Assembly (NCBI RefSeq): GCF_030690725.1
Contig: NZ_JAUYGD010000019.1
Span: 1 to 64,000, forward strand
Reading direction: 5' to 3'
DNA: 64,000 nucleotides
DNA from: Pseudomonas sp.
GTDB lineage: Bacteria > Pseudomonadota > Gammaproteobacteria > Pseudomonadales > Pseudomonadaceae
Shown here: piece after piece, positions 28,768-37,739 of the stretch
Layout: every line of letters starts with the position of its first letter
Position numbering within the stretch: the first letter of the stretch is position 1
Position numbers and translations under genes: made by a program
Notes under the pieces: model-generated
What the model was told of the DNA's origin: nothing
Databases searched by the model: none
Seen by the model: the letters and a program-made list of their open reading frames with translations, nothing else

Positions 28768-31182
28768 ATGCGTCTTTTGCGTTTTTTCTGCTGGTCTGGC
28801 CTCGCCGCTTTTTGTGCTCTGGTGCTCAGTTTCAGCGGAGCCTTCCTCTATCTTAGCCCTAGCCTTCCATCCGTCGAATCTTTGCGCAGCATTCAGCTGC
28901 AGATTCCTCTGCGCGTTTACAGCAGCGACGCCAAGCTGATTGCCGAATTCGGTGAAATGCGCCGCTCGCCAATCGCCTTTGCGGACATCCCCCCAGAGTT
29001 CATCAGCGCTTTGCTGGCGGCCGAAGATGACAACTTTGCCAACCATTATGGCGTCGACCTTACCAGCCTGATGCGCGCTGCAACGCAAATCTTGAAAAGC
29101 GGGCAGATTCAAACCGGCGGCAGCACCATTACCATGCAGGTGGCGAAGAACTTCTTTCTCACCAGCGAAAGAAGTTTCTCGCGCAAGATCAACGAGATAC
29201 TTCTAGCTCTGCAAATTGAACGGGAACTCAGTAAGAACGAAATCCTTGAACTTTATGTGAACAAGATTTACCTGGGTAATCGCGCTTACGGTATCGAAGC
29301 AGCCGCGCAGGTGTATTACGGCAAATCCATTCGCGAGGCCAGCCTTGCTCAAATGGCAATGATTGCCGGCCTGCCCAAAGCCCCCTCGCGCTTCAATCCC
29401 CTGGTCAACCCAACCCGCTCGATGGAGCGCCGCGACTGGATTCTTGGGCGCATGTACAGCCTTGGCCGCATCGACAAACAGCGCTATGAGGAAGCCCTGG
29501 CTGAACCCATCAATGTCAGTTACCACGTACCAGCACCGGAACTGGCGGCACCTTATATCGCTGAGATGGCACGCGCGGAGATGGTCGGCCGCTACGGCAG
29601 CGAGGCTTATACCGATGGCTTTAACGTCACCACTACGGTATCCAGCGACCTGCAACTCGCGGCCAACTCGGCAGTCCGCGAGGGCCTGATTGCTTACGAC
29701 CAGCGCCACGGTTACCGCGGCCCAGAAAGCCGCCTCCCCGGCATGACCAAGGAAAACTGGCAAACCGAGCTGAACAAGCAAACCTCTCTCGGCGGCCTGG
29801 AACCGGCCATTGTCACAGGCGTGGAAAAAAGCGGGATCATGGTTCTGCTACGCAACGGCGAGGAACACGCCGTTGCCTGGGACAGTATGAAATGGGCTCG
29901 ACCGTTCCTTAACACCAACAGCATGGGCCCGCGCCCACAACAGCCCGCCGATGTCAGCCAGATTGGCGACCTGATCCGCGTGCAACGCCAGGAAGACGGC
30001 AGCCTGCGCTTTGTTCAGCTGCCTGCGGCGCAGAGCGCTCTGGTATCGCTGGACCCGAACAGCGGCGCCATTCGCGCCCTGGTCGGCGGCTTCTCTTTTG
30101 AACAAAGTAACTACAACCGCGCCGCACAAGCCAAGCGCCAGCCGGGCTCGAGCTTCAAACCCTTTGTGTACAGCGCCGCGCTGGATAAAGGCTACACCGC
30201 CGCCACCCTGGTGAATGATGCGCCGATTGTGTTCGCCGACGATGCGCTGTCGCAGGTATGGCGACCGAAGAATGACAACAACACCTTCCTCGGCCCGATC
30301 CGCCTGCGCGAGGCCCTGTACCGTTCACGCAACTTGGTTTCCATTCGTCTGCTGCAGGACCTCGGCATCGCCAGCACCCTGAGCTATATCGAGCGCTTTG
30401 GCTTTGAGAAGAAGGACCTGCCGCCCAACCTGTCGTTGGCGCTGGGCACCGCGAGCCTCACGCCCATGGAAATCGCCGAGGGCTGGAGTGTGTTTGCCAG
30501 CGGCGGCTACAAGACCGAGCCTTACCTGATCGAACGGATCGAAGACCGCACGGGCAAGCAGCTGTTCAACGCCAACCCGGCGCAAACCCCGGCCGGTATC
30601 GCCCAGCGCGCAGAACAGGGCAGTGCACTGCAGTTCAGCGTCGGCGACCAGCCACTACCGCCTGAGCCGCTGCTTGCCGAGCAGATCATCGATGAACGCA
30701 CTGCCTACATCATGACCAGCATGCTCCAGGACGTGATCAAACGCGGCACGGGGCGCCGCGCAATGGCCCTGGGCCGCGATGACCTGGCGGGTAAAACCGG
30801 CACCACCAACGAGTCGAAAGACAGCTGGTTCTCCGGCTACAACGCGGACTACATCACCACGGTCTGGGCTGGCTTCGATCAGCCGGAAAGCCTGGGCCGC
30901 AACGAGTACGGCGGCACCGTGGCCCTGCCGATCTGGATGAGCTATATGGCCGCCGCCCTAAAGGACAAGCCCAGCCACCTGCTGGCAGAACCCGAAGGCC
31001 TGCTGACCCTGCGTATCGATCCACACAGCGGGCGCGCGGCCACACCCGATACGCCAGAGGCCTACTTCGAGCTGTTCAAGAGTGAGGACTCGCCACCCCC
31101 CATGGGCGAATTTGAGCCTGGCATGTACATCCCTGGCAGCCCGCTGCCTGCCGATGAAGCAGCGCCAATCGACCTGTTTTAA
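28768..31182 (+). CDS. ponA: Penicillin-binding protein 1A (bifunctional peptidoglycan synthase)
   Basis: The 804-residue protein has an N-terminal membrane anchor, a GT51 glycosyltransferase domain with AAEDDNFANHYGVD (catalytic Glu), GGSTITMQVAKNFFL and NKIYLGNRAYGIEAAA. An OB-like insertion and a transpeptidase domain with PGSSFKPFVY (active-site Ser) and AGKTGTTNESKD follow. It polymerises and crosslinks peptidoglycan in the periplasm. ATG 28768 was chosen; a TTG one codon earlier is also open. It is divergent from pilM, the usual Pseudomonas layout. Confidence 0.95.
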   Translation: MRLLRFFCWSGLAAFCALVLSFSGAFLYLSPSLPSVESLRSIQLQIPLRVYSSDAKLIAEFGEMRRSPIAFADIPPEFISALLAAEDDNFANHYGVDLTSLMRAATQILKSGQIQTGGSTITMQVAKNFFLTSERSFSRKINEILLALQIERELSKNEILELYVNKIYLGNRAYGIEAAAQVYYGKSIREASLAQMAMIAGLPKAPSRFNPLVNPTRSMERRDWILGRMYSLGRIDKQRYEEALAEPINVSYHVPAPELAAPYIAEMARAEMVGRYGSEAYTDGFNVTTTVSSDLQLAANSAVREGLIAYDQRHGYRGPESRLPGMTKENWQTELNKQTSLGGLEPAIVTGVEKSGIMVLLRNGEEHAVAWDSMKWARPFLNTNSMGPRPQQPADVSQIGDLIRVQRQEDGSLRFVQLPAAQSALVSLDPNSGAIRALVGGFSFEQSNYNRAAQAKRQPGSSFKPFVYSAALDKGYTAATLVNDAPIVFADDALSQVWRPKNDNNTFLGPIRLREALYRSRNLVSIRLLQDLGIASTLSYIERFGFEKKDLPPNLSLALGTASLTPMEIAEGWSVFASGGYKTEPYLIERIEDRTGKQLFNANPAQTPAGIAQRAEQGSALQFSVGDQPLPPEPLLAEQIIDERTAYIMTSMLQDVIKRGTGRRAMALGRDDLAGKTGTTNESKDSWFSGYNADYITTVWAGFDQPESLGRNEYGGTVALPIWMSYMAAALKDKPSHLLAEPEGLLTLRIDPHSGRAATPDTPEAYFELFKSEDSPPPMGEFEPGMYIPGSPLPADEAAPIDLF

Positions 31183-31232
31183 AACCTCTGCGGCAGTCGC
31201 GTGATGCCTGAGAAAGCCGAAATAGCGCCAAT

Positions 31233-31258
31233 AAAAAACCCGCCGTAGCGGGTTTTTT
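31233..31258. terminator. Bidirectional rho-independent terminator between ponA and maeB
   Basis: AAAAAACCCGC and GCGGGTTTTTT form an 11-bp stem around CGTA. The genes on the two sides converge here and both would end at it. Confidence 0.9.
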
Positions 31259-31278
31259 ATTGCTCTTGAGCTAAGCGC

Positions 31279-32547
31279 TTAGCCGTTGAACACGTCGTTT
31301 ACCGACTGCAACGGGTAATGCTTCGGATACGGCAGAGTCGCCACACCGCTTTCAATCGCAGCCTTGGCCACGGCATCGCAGACCACAGTGATCAGGCGTG
31401 GGTCCATCGGCTTCGGAATGATGTACTCGCGACCGAACGATAGGGCAATACCGCCGTAGGCATCACAGACTTCCTGCGGCACCTGCAGCTTGGCCAGGTC
31501 ACGCAAGGCCAGGGCAGCGGCGATCTTCATTTCTTCGTTGATGCGAGTCGCGCGAACGTCCAGGGCACCACGGAAGATAAACGGGAAGCCGAGTACGTTG
31601 TTGACCTGGTTCGGGTAGTCGGAGCGACCGGTCGCCATGATCACGTCATTACGCACTTCATGGGCCAGTTCCGGTTTGATTTCCGGGTCCGGATTGGAGC
31701 AGGCGAACACGATTGGGCTCGGCGCCATGCGCTTGAGGTCTTCCGGCGCCAGCAGGTTGGCACCCGACAGGCCGACGAATACGTCAGCACCGTCCAGAGC
31801 ATCAGCCAAGGTGCGCTTGGTGGTTTCGCTGGCGAATACCGCCTTGTACTGGTTCAGGTCATCGCGGCCGGCGTGGATCACGCCTTTGCGGTCGATCATA
31901 AAGATGTTCTCGACCTTGGCGCCCATGCTCACCAGCAACTTCATGCAGGAGATCGCAGCAGCGCCGGCGCCCAGGCAGACGATCTTGGCGTCTGGCAGGG
32001 TCTTGCCGGCGATTTCCAGGGCGTTGAGCATGCCGGCTGCGGTCACGATAGCGGTGCCGTGCTGGTCATCGTGGAACACTGGAATGTCGCACTGTTCGAT
32101 CAGCGTGCGTTCGATTTCAAAGCACTCAGGCGCCTTGATGTCTTCCAGGTTGATGCCACCGAAGGTGATCGAGATGCGGCGCACGGTATCGATAAAGGCC
32201 TGCGGGCTCTCGGACTCGACTTCGATGTCGAATACGTCGATACCGGCAAAGCGCTTGAACAGCACGCCTTTACCTTCCATTACCGGCTTGGAAGCCAGCG
32301 GGCCGAGATCGCCGAGACCGAGAATAGCGGTACCGTCGGAAATGACTGCCACCAGGTTGCCTTTGCCGGTGTAGCGGTACGCCAGCTCCGGATCACGCGC
32401 GATTTCGCGCACAGGCTCAGCGACGCCCGGGCTGTAGGCCAGGGACAGATCGCGTGCGGTTGCGGTGGGCTTGGTTAGCTCGACACTCAGCTTACCCGGA
32501 CGGGGATGGGCGTGATATTCGAGAGCGGCTGTTTTCAAATCAGACAT
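31279..32547 (-). CDS. maeB: Malic enzyme, short form
   Basis: The 422-residue enzyme starts [20 protein letters not shown] and has [14 protein letters not shown], the substrate and metal-binding [18 protein letters not shown], and NAD(P)-binding [13 protein letters not shown]. It decarboxylates malate to pyruvate, feeding NADPH or NADH. It ends at about residue 420 and has no C-terminal phosphotransacetylase-like domain, unlike the long MaeB of enterobacteria; this short form is the one usual in Pseudomonas. Choosing cofactor from the sequence alone is uncertain. Confidence 0.9.
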   Translation of the reverse strand: MSDLKTAALEYHAHPRPGKLSVELTKPTATARDLSLAYSPGVAEPVREIARDPELAYRYTGKGNLVAVISDGTAILGLGDLGPLASKPVMEGKGVLFKRFAGIDVFDIEVESESPQAFIDTVRRISITFGGINLEDIKAPECFEIERTLIEQCDIPVFHDDQHGTAIVTAAGMLNALEIAGKTLPDAKIVCLGAGAAAISCMKLLVSMGAKVENIFMIDRKGVIHAGRDDLNQYKAVFASETTKRTLADALDGADVFVGLSGANLLAPEDLKRMAPSPIVFACSNPDPEIKPELAHEVRNDVIMATGRSDYPNQVNNVLGFPFIFRGALDVRATRINEEMKIAAALALRDLAKLQVPQEVCDAYGGIALSFGREYIIPKPMDPRLITVVCDAVAKAAIESGVATLPYPKHYPLQSVNDVFNG

Positions 32548-32649
32548 GTTGGCATTTCCGCTTTGGGCTGTTGAACAGGCAGGCGGCCGAGGATACGCAA
32601 GTTGTATACAGCTGCACAAGACTGGCAAGTCCGTATGCGCACGCAGGCC

Positions 32650-34089
32650 CTAGCGCACGACCTTCAGCCAGTCGCCAGCACGCGGCCGACCTGTCGGGTA
32701 GAGATTATTCAGCAGACGCAGGGTCTTCAGCGCATCGCCCGGCAACTTGCTGCCTTTGGCCAGCGCTTCGATGGTTTGCCCGGGCTTGGCCTTGACCATA
32801 TGCAGGCGCAGCGGCTGCGCCTGCTGGTATTCGGCACTGGTCATCGGCCGGAAGCTTTTGATCACGCTGAGAAACTGCTCATCCTGAGTTTCCAGCGAGG
32901 CGCGACCACGCACCGCAGCGACAAACAGGTAAACCCGTGGACCGTACTGAATAACCGCCACACGCTTGGCGGCATTGCCTGGAATCACCGCGCTGTAGCC
33001 CTTGAGGCCGGCCTGCTGCAACTCGACGCCGGCCACCAAGCGCTGACCGCCGACACGCTGACGCAGCAACTCAGCCGGCGTCAGGTTTTGCGGATTGTCT
33101 TCCAGGGTCATGGCGATAAATGCCTGCTGATCGTCGGTGTGACCGATCAGCGCATCCGGGCGATTGAGCAGGCTCCAGCCCTTGGGAAACGCCAGGGTGA
33201 AGTTCAGGTCAGCATGATAGAACCGCTGGCCGCGACGCACGCCGGTTTCGGCGGAGTCACCAAAGGGCAAGCCTTCCAGGCGCTTGAGAAAGGCTTCGCG
33301 ATTGACCTCCTGCTGACTGGTGGCCAAGGCTCGCGCCGGGCCCAGCACCTGCTGCAAACGCCGGTCGTTATCCGGGTGGGTATCGAACAGCCCGTGATAA
33401 CCACCGGCCGGCTGCGCCTCACCGCGCGCGGCGGCTTGATCGCGGGCGAAGTCTTCCTGATTCTTCAACACTTTGACCACTTCGATCATCGCCTGCGGGT
33501 CATAGCCGCTACGCGCCAGGTACTGCGCGCCGAGGCCATCGGCCTCCAGCTCCATATCGCGGCCATAACCACGGACAAAGGCGCTGCCAAGCACCCCGGT
33601 GACATCGGCGGCGGCGCCAACGCCGGTGCCAATCGCCACAGCCTGGCCGAGCAAGCCCCAGGCGGTGGACTGACTTTGCTGCTGCACGCTGTGCCGGGCA
33701 GTAACGTGGCCCACTTCATGGCCGAGCACGGCGGCCAGTTCAGCTTCCGAGCTGAGGTAGGCCAGCAGCCCGCGATGGATATAGATGTAACCGCCCGGCA
33801 GGGCAAAGGCGTTGATATCCGGGCTGTCGACCACAGTGAACTGATAGGCCAACTGGTTGCGATGGCTGTGCTTCGCCACCCGCTCACCGACCTGCTGCAC
33901 ATAAGCCTGCAGCTTCTCGTCGGCGTAGCGCGGGTTCTCCTTGAGGATCTGCTGGTTGTAGCGACGGCCGAGGTCGAGTTCCTGCTGCTCGCTCATCATC
34001 ACGAAGTTGCTGCGTCCGGTGGCCGGATTGACCGCACAGCCTGCCAGCTGCATCAGCAGGACGAACAACGTCAGTACGCGCAGGATCAT
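32650..34089 (-). CDS. M48 family periplasmic metalloprotease, lipoprotein
   Basis: The 479-residue precursor has lipobox LAGC (Cys18) and an M48 peptidase domain with HEVGH at 124-128 and the downstream Glu in DMELEADGLGAQYLAR. A C-terminal region ends in a LysM-like segment (RLHMVKAKPGQTIEALAKG...GDWLKVV). The family resembles BepA/LoiP, which degrade misfolded outer membrane proteins. The C-terminal peptidoglycan-binding-like part differs from the TPR tail of BepA. It overlaps the nuclease gene by 4 bp, so the two are probably cotranslated. Confidence 0.87.
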   Translation of the reverse strand: MILRVLTLFVLLMQLAGCAVNPATGRSNFVMMSEQQELDLGRRYNQQILKENPRYADEKLQAYVQQVGERVAKHSHRNQLAYQFTVVDSPDINAFALPGGYIYIHRGLLAYLSSEAELAAVLGHEVGHVTARHSVQQQSQSTAWGLLGQAVAIGTGVGAAADVTGVLGSAFVRGYGRDMELEADGLGAQYLARSGYDPQAMIEVVKVLKNQEDFARDQAAARGEAQPAGGYHGLFDTHPDNDRRLQQVLGPARALATSQQEVNREAFLKRLEGLPFGDSAETGVRRGQRFYHADLNFTLAFPKGWSLLNRPDALIGHTDDQQAFIAMTLEDNPQNLTPAELLRQRVGGQRLVAGVELQQAGLKGYSAVIPGNAAKRVAVIQYGPRVYLFVAAVRGRASLETQDEQFLSVIKSFRPMTSAEYQQAQPLRLHMVKAKPGQTIEALAKGSKLPGDALKTLRLLNNLYPTGRPRAGDWLKVVR

Positions 34090-34886
34090 GGCAACACCTC
34101 CAACATGGCCTTATCGGTCAACGGCAGCATCCAGCGCGCCTGCCCTGCGCGCAAACCGCCACGCTTGGAACGGTCGATCACCCAACCGCGGGCCTCGACC
34201 TTGCGACCTTCAAGGCCTCGGACAGCACGCAGGTCAAAACTGCCCAACGCACGCGGAGCGATATGCAGCACCAGCAAATCGCCCATTTCCAACCACAGCC
34301 CACCGCGATTGCGCTCAACACGCTCGACCCGGCCCTGTAGCAGAGCAAAGCCGCCGCTTTTCAACTGCGCGGCAGCTTGCACCGGCGAGCGCTGCCAGAG
34401 CCCGGCACGGGCCTGCCGCGCACTGCGCTCGGCGGCTTGCTGGCACTGCACCAGCGCCAGGTTAGGCGCGACAGCCACCAGATAGCCTAGGCCCTCGGCG
34501 AGCAACTGCGCCTCCAGGTTGCGCCCACGGCTGTCATAGGCATGCGCCAGGGCGCGCCCGTAGTGATCCTTGGCCTGCTGACCGTACTGCAACGAGACCC
34601 GGCCATCGCTCGCTGCTATCAATGCCTGCAAACGTCTGTGCGCAGCCTCGGCGAAAGGCTCGGCAGAGCGGCCTTGGCGGCCCATTTCCGGGCTGTTCAA
34701 ACCGATCAAGCGCACATTGCGCCCATCGACCAAGCGCAGGGTGTCGCCATCCACCACGCGCTGCACCTTGGCGCTGGGCAGCTTGCCGGGAGCCGGGCAG
34801 AACGCCAGAGCGCCGCCGGCATAAACGCCGAAAACGAAAAAGGCGCCCACTAGGGACGCCTTTTTCAGTAGCGAGGTGCAAACCAT
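34086..34886 (-). CDS. Thermonuclease (SNase-like) family exported protein
   Basis: The 266-residue product starts MVCTSLLKKASLVGAFFV, with a signal sequence ending near GGALAFC. An SNase-like domain follows: VQRVVDGDTLRLVDGRNVRLIGLNSPE carries the metal-binding Asp and first catalytic Arg, and HYGRALAHAY the second Arg. The Asp40-equivalent of staphylococcal nuclease is Asn here (GLNSPE), as in many family members. Start choice is unusual: the ATG at 34886 lies 26 bp past the rpmE stop and upstream of a terminator hairpin (34837-34865) that is itself part of the signal-peptide codons. Confidence 0.83.
   Translation of the reverse strand: MVCTSLLKKASLVGAFFVFGVYAGGALAFCPAPGKLPSAKVQRVVDGDTLRLVDGRNVRLIGLNSPEMGRQGRSAEPFAEAAHRRLQALIAASDGRVSLQYGQQAKDHYGRALAHAYDSRGRNLEAQLLAEGLGYLVAVAPNLALVQCQQAAERSARQARAGLWQRSPVQAAAQLKSGGFALLQGRVERVERNRGGLWLEMGDLLVLHIAPRALGSFDLRAVRGLEGRKVEARGWVIDRSKRGGLRAGQARWMLPLTDKAMLEVLP
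34837..34865 (-). terminator. Rho-independent terminator of rpmE inside the nuclease signal sequence
   Basis: On the minus strand AAAAAGGCGTCCC and GGGCGCCTTTTT form a stem with one bulged base around TAGT, ending in five T. It follows the rpmE stop by about 48 bp but is within codons 8-17 of the nuclease gene, encoding KKASLVGAFF. Confidence 0.75.
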
Positions 34887-34912
34887 GTGGGTCTGCGTCG
34901 CTGCGCGCAAGC

Positions 34913-35128
34913 TTACTGCTTGGCGCCGAACATGCCGAAACGCTGTTTGAAGCGATCAACACGGCCGCCGGTATCCAGCATTTTCTGCTTGCCGGTGTAG
35001 AACGGGTGGCACTCGTTGCACACGTCCAGGCTCAGTGGCTTGGCCAGGGTGGAGCGAGTTTCGATCACGTTGCCACAGCTGCAGGTGGCGGTGATGGCTA
35101 CATAGTTCGGATGGATATCGGCTTTCAT
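34913..35128 (-). CDS. rpmE: 50S ribosomal protein L31, zinc-binding form
   Basis: The 71-residue protein has the zinc ligands CSCGN (about 16-20) and [13 protein letters not shown] (about 37-49), so it is the zinc-containing L31 rather than the zinc-independent paralogue made under zinc limitation. GAGGAA precedes the ATG. It is divergent from priA, as in other Pseudomonas. Confidence 0.97.
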   Translation of the reverse strand: MKADIHPNYVAITATCSCGNVIETRSTLAKPLSLDVCNECHPFYTGKQKMLDTGGRVDRFKQRFGMFGAKQ

Positions 35129-35284
35129 GGTGATTCCTCAGGGCTGTCGTGCCGCCACCAGACACTATTGTCAGGTACCGCACGGAATTAGGCCGGCGAT
35201 AATACCAGAGCGCCGCAGCGACGCAAGGCCGGCCGTCGACTGGCTGCATGCTAAGATCGCGCCCTGCAACCTGGAGCCTATCGA

Positions 35285-37504
35285 TTGCCCGACGTCATTC
35301 TGCGCCTCGCCCTGCCCTCGCCGCTGCGCCGCCTGTTCGACTACCGTGCCCCGCCCGGTGTGCCGCGCAGTGCTCTGCAGCCAGGCGCACGGCTGCGCGT
35401 GCCGTTTGGCCGGCGCGAGATGATCGGCATCCTGATCGAGGTGAGCGAGCACAGCGAAGTCCCGGCCGACAAACTCAAGCCCGCCCTGCAACTGCTCGAC
35501 GCCCAATCGCCGCTGCCGCCGGCACTGTTCAAGCTGTGTCTGTGGACCGCGCAGTATTACCAGCACAGCCTCGGCGACACCCTGAGCTGGGCGCTGCCGG
35601 TGCTGCTGCGCCAGGGCGAACCGGCGGAAGTACGCCAGCAGCGCTTCTGGTCGGTCACTGAAGGCGCACAGTTCGATGATCCACGCCTGAGCCGCGCGCC
35701 GCGCCAGCGTGATGCGCTGAAAACCCTGGCCCAGCACCCCCACGGCGTCGCCCATCCGCTGCTAAGCAAACTGCAGCTGAACAAGGACAGCCTCGACCTG
35801 CTACTGGAAAAGGGCCTGGTCAAGGTCGAAGTGCGCCGCCATGCGCCGAGTGAGCGTCACGCCAACTGGCTGGCGCAGCCAGAACTGCCGCTGAATGCCG
35901 AACAGCGCGCGGCCAGCGAGGCGATCCGTTCGGGCTTTGGTAGCTTCAACGCCTTTCTCCTGGCGGGGGTCACCGGTAGCGGCAAGACCGAGGTGTACCT
36001 GCAGCTGATCCGCGAAACCCTGGAGGCCGGCAAGCAGGCCCTGGTGCTAATCCCGGAGATCAACCTCGGCCCGCAGACCCTGGCGCGCTTCGAGCAGCGC
36101 TTCAATGCGCGCATCGCCCTGCTGCATTCGGCGGTGAATGACCGCGAGCGCCTGGACGCTTGGCTGGCGGCGCGCGATGGCGAGGCCGATATCATCATCG
36201 GCACCCGCTCGGCGCTGTTCACCCCCATGCAACGGCCGGGGCTGATCATCATCGATGAAGAACACGACGCCTCCTATAAACAGCAGGAAGGCCTGCGCTA
36301 CCACGCCCGCGACCTGGCAGTGGTGCGCGCCCATCAGGAAAACATCCCGATTGTCCTCGGCTCGGCCACGCCCTCGCTGGAAAGCCTGCACAACGCCCAC
36401 AACGGCCGCTACGCCCTGCTGCACCTGCGCGAGCGCGCCGGCGGTGCCAAGCAGCCGCGTTTTCTGCGCCTGGATGTAAAAAGCCGGCCGCTGGATTCCG
36501 GCATCTCCGGGCCCATGCAGCAGGCTATCGGCCAAACCCTGCAAGCCGGCCAGCAAGTACTGGTATTCCTCAACCGCCGCGGCTTCGCCCCGACCCTGCT
36601 CTGCCACGACTGCGGCTGGCTGTCGGAATGTCCGCGTTGCGACGCACGCATGACCGTGCACCAGCGCTCGCGCGAGCTGCGTTGCCACCACTGCGGCCAC
36701 GTCGAGCGCCAGCCGAGCAACTGCCCGAAATGCAACAACGTCGACCTGCGCCCGGTCGGTGCCGGCACCGAGCGCGCCGAAGAACGCCTGGAGATTCTCT
36801 TCCCAGGCGTACCGGTATTGCGCGTCGACCGCGACAGCACCTCGCGCAAAGAAGCCATGACCACCCTGTTCAATACCGTGCAGCGCGGCGAGCCGTGCAT
36901 CCTGGTCGGCACGCAGATGCTCGCCAAGGGTCACCACTTCCCGCGCGTAACCCTGGTGGCGATCCTGGATGCCGATGGCGGGCTGTTTTCCGCCGATTTT
37001 CGCGCCAGCGAGCGCATGGCCCAACTGATTGTGCAGGTCGCCGGTCGCGCAGGACGCGCCGAAGAGCCGGGCAAAGTGATTATCCAGAGCCACCTGGCCG
37101 ACCATCCTTTATTGGTACAGCTGACCGAGCAGGGCTATTTCGCCTTCGCCGAACAGGCCCTCAGCGAACGGCGCAGCGCTGGCCTGCCGCCGTTCTGCCA
37201 CCTCGCTCTGCTGCGCGCCGAAGCGCACAAGCCAGGCCAGGCCGAAGGCTTTCTCGACGACGCCTGCAGCGAAGCCGAGCTGTTGTTGAATGAACTGAAA
37301 CTCAGCGGCATTGAGCTGCTCGGCCCGGTCCCCGCACCGATGGAACGCCGCGCCGGCCGCTACCGCGCCCAGCTGCTGGTGCAGGCCAACGCCCGCGCAC
37401 CGCTGCACCGCCTGCTCAATACCTGGATGCACGCTTTGGAGCAGATGCCCAGCGGCCGCGCCGTGCGTTGGTCGTTAGACGTCGACCCGATCGACCTGTT
37501 CTAG
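35285..37504 (+). CDS. priA: Primosomal protein N' (replication restart helicase)
   Basis: The 739-residue helicase has an N-terminal DNA-binding domain, Walker A LAGVTGSGKTEVYLQ (about 223-237), DEEH box, SATPSLES, and the zinc-binding cysteine block CHDCGWLSECPRCD...CHHCGH...CPKC (about 440-485). GRAGRAEEPG (motif VI) follows. It reloads the replisome at stalled forks. The start is TTG, with GGAG about 9 bp upstream. Its stop codon TAG forms the outermost bases of repeat copy A. In PAO1 argS follows priA; here it does not. Confidence 0.95.
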   Translation: MPDVILRLALPSPLRRLFDYRAPPGVPRSALQPGARLRVPFGRREMIGILIEVSEHSEVPADKLKPALQLLDAQSPLPPALFKLCLWTAQYYQHSLGDTLSWALPVLLRQGEPAEVRQQRFWSVTEGAQFDDPRLSRAPRQRDALKTLAQHPHGVAHPLLSKLQLNKDSLDLLLEKGLVKVEVRRHAPSERHANWLAQPELPLNAEQRAASEAIRSGFGSFNAFLLAGVTGSGKTEVYLQLIRETLEAGKQALVLIPEINLGPQTLARFEQRFNARIALLHSAVNDRERLDAWLAARDGEADIIIGTRSALFTPMQRPGLIIIDEEHDASYKQQEGLRYHARDLAVVRAHQENIPIVLGSATPSLESLHNAHNGRYALLHLRERAGGAKQPRFLRLDVKSRPLDSGISGPMQQAIGQTLQAGQQVLVFLNRRGFAPTLLCHDCGWLSECPRCDARMTVHQRSRELRCHHCGHVERQPSNCPKCNNVDLRPVGAGTERAEERLEILFPGVPVLRVDRDSTSRKEAMTTLFNTVQRGEPCILVGTQMLAKGHHFPRVTLVAILDADGGLFSADFRASERMAQLIVQVAGRAGRAEEPGKVIIQSHLADHPLLVQLTEQGYFAFAEQALSERRSAGLPPFCHLALLRAEAHKPGQAEGFLDDACSEAELLLNELKLSGIELLGPVPAPMERRAGRYRAQLLVQANARAPLHRLLNTWMHALEQMPSGRAVRWSLDVDPIDLF

Positions 37505-37645
37505 AACCTTTTTACGATCTGCTGCGCGTCGGCCCTGCTGCGTTAAAAACAGGCTCGGAATGCTCATTTACACCAGTAAACTCCGCTTCCTCGCCTGTTT
37601 TTGCCTTGCATGGCTCTAGCTCGCGAGATCGTAAATAAGGTTCTA
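37502..37645 (-). repeat. Structured interspersed repeat, copy A
   Basis: Arms TAGAACC/GGTTCTA and ACGATCT/AGATCGT close the element. An inner 10-bp stem (AAAAACAGGC 37545-37554 with GCCTGTTTTT 37593-37602) and a third stem (TTTAC/GTAAA) complete it. The 119-bp core 37514-37632 is the reverse-complement relative of copy B (53593-53712). The stems pair in both copies although their bases differ. It overlaps the priA stop codon. Confidence 0.88.
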
Positions 37646-37739
37646 AGCCGCGCCAGCCCACGACCGGCCGCCTGTTAGAGCCAAGCCGAAGCGCACAGCC
37701 TGTTACACTGCACGCCATTCCGTTTAGCAGGCCTGTACC

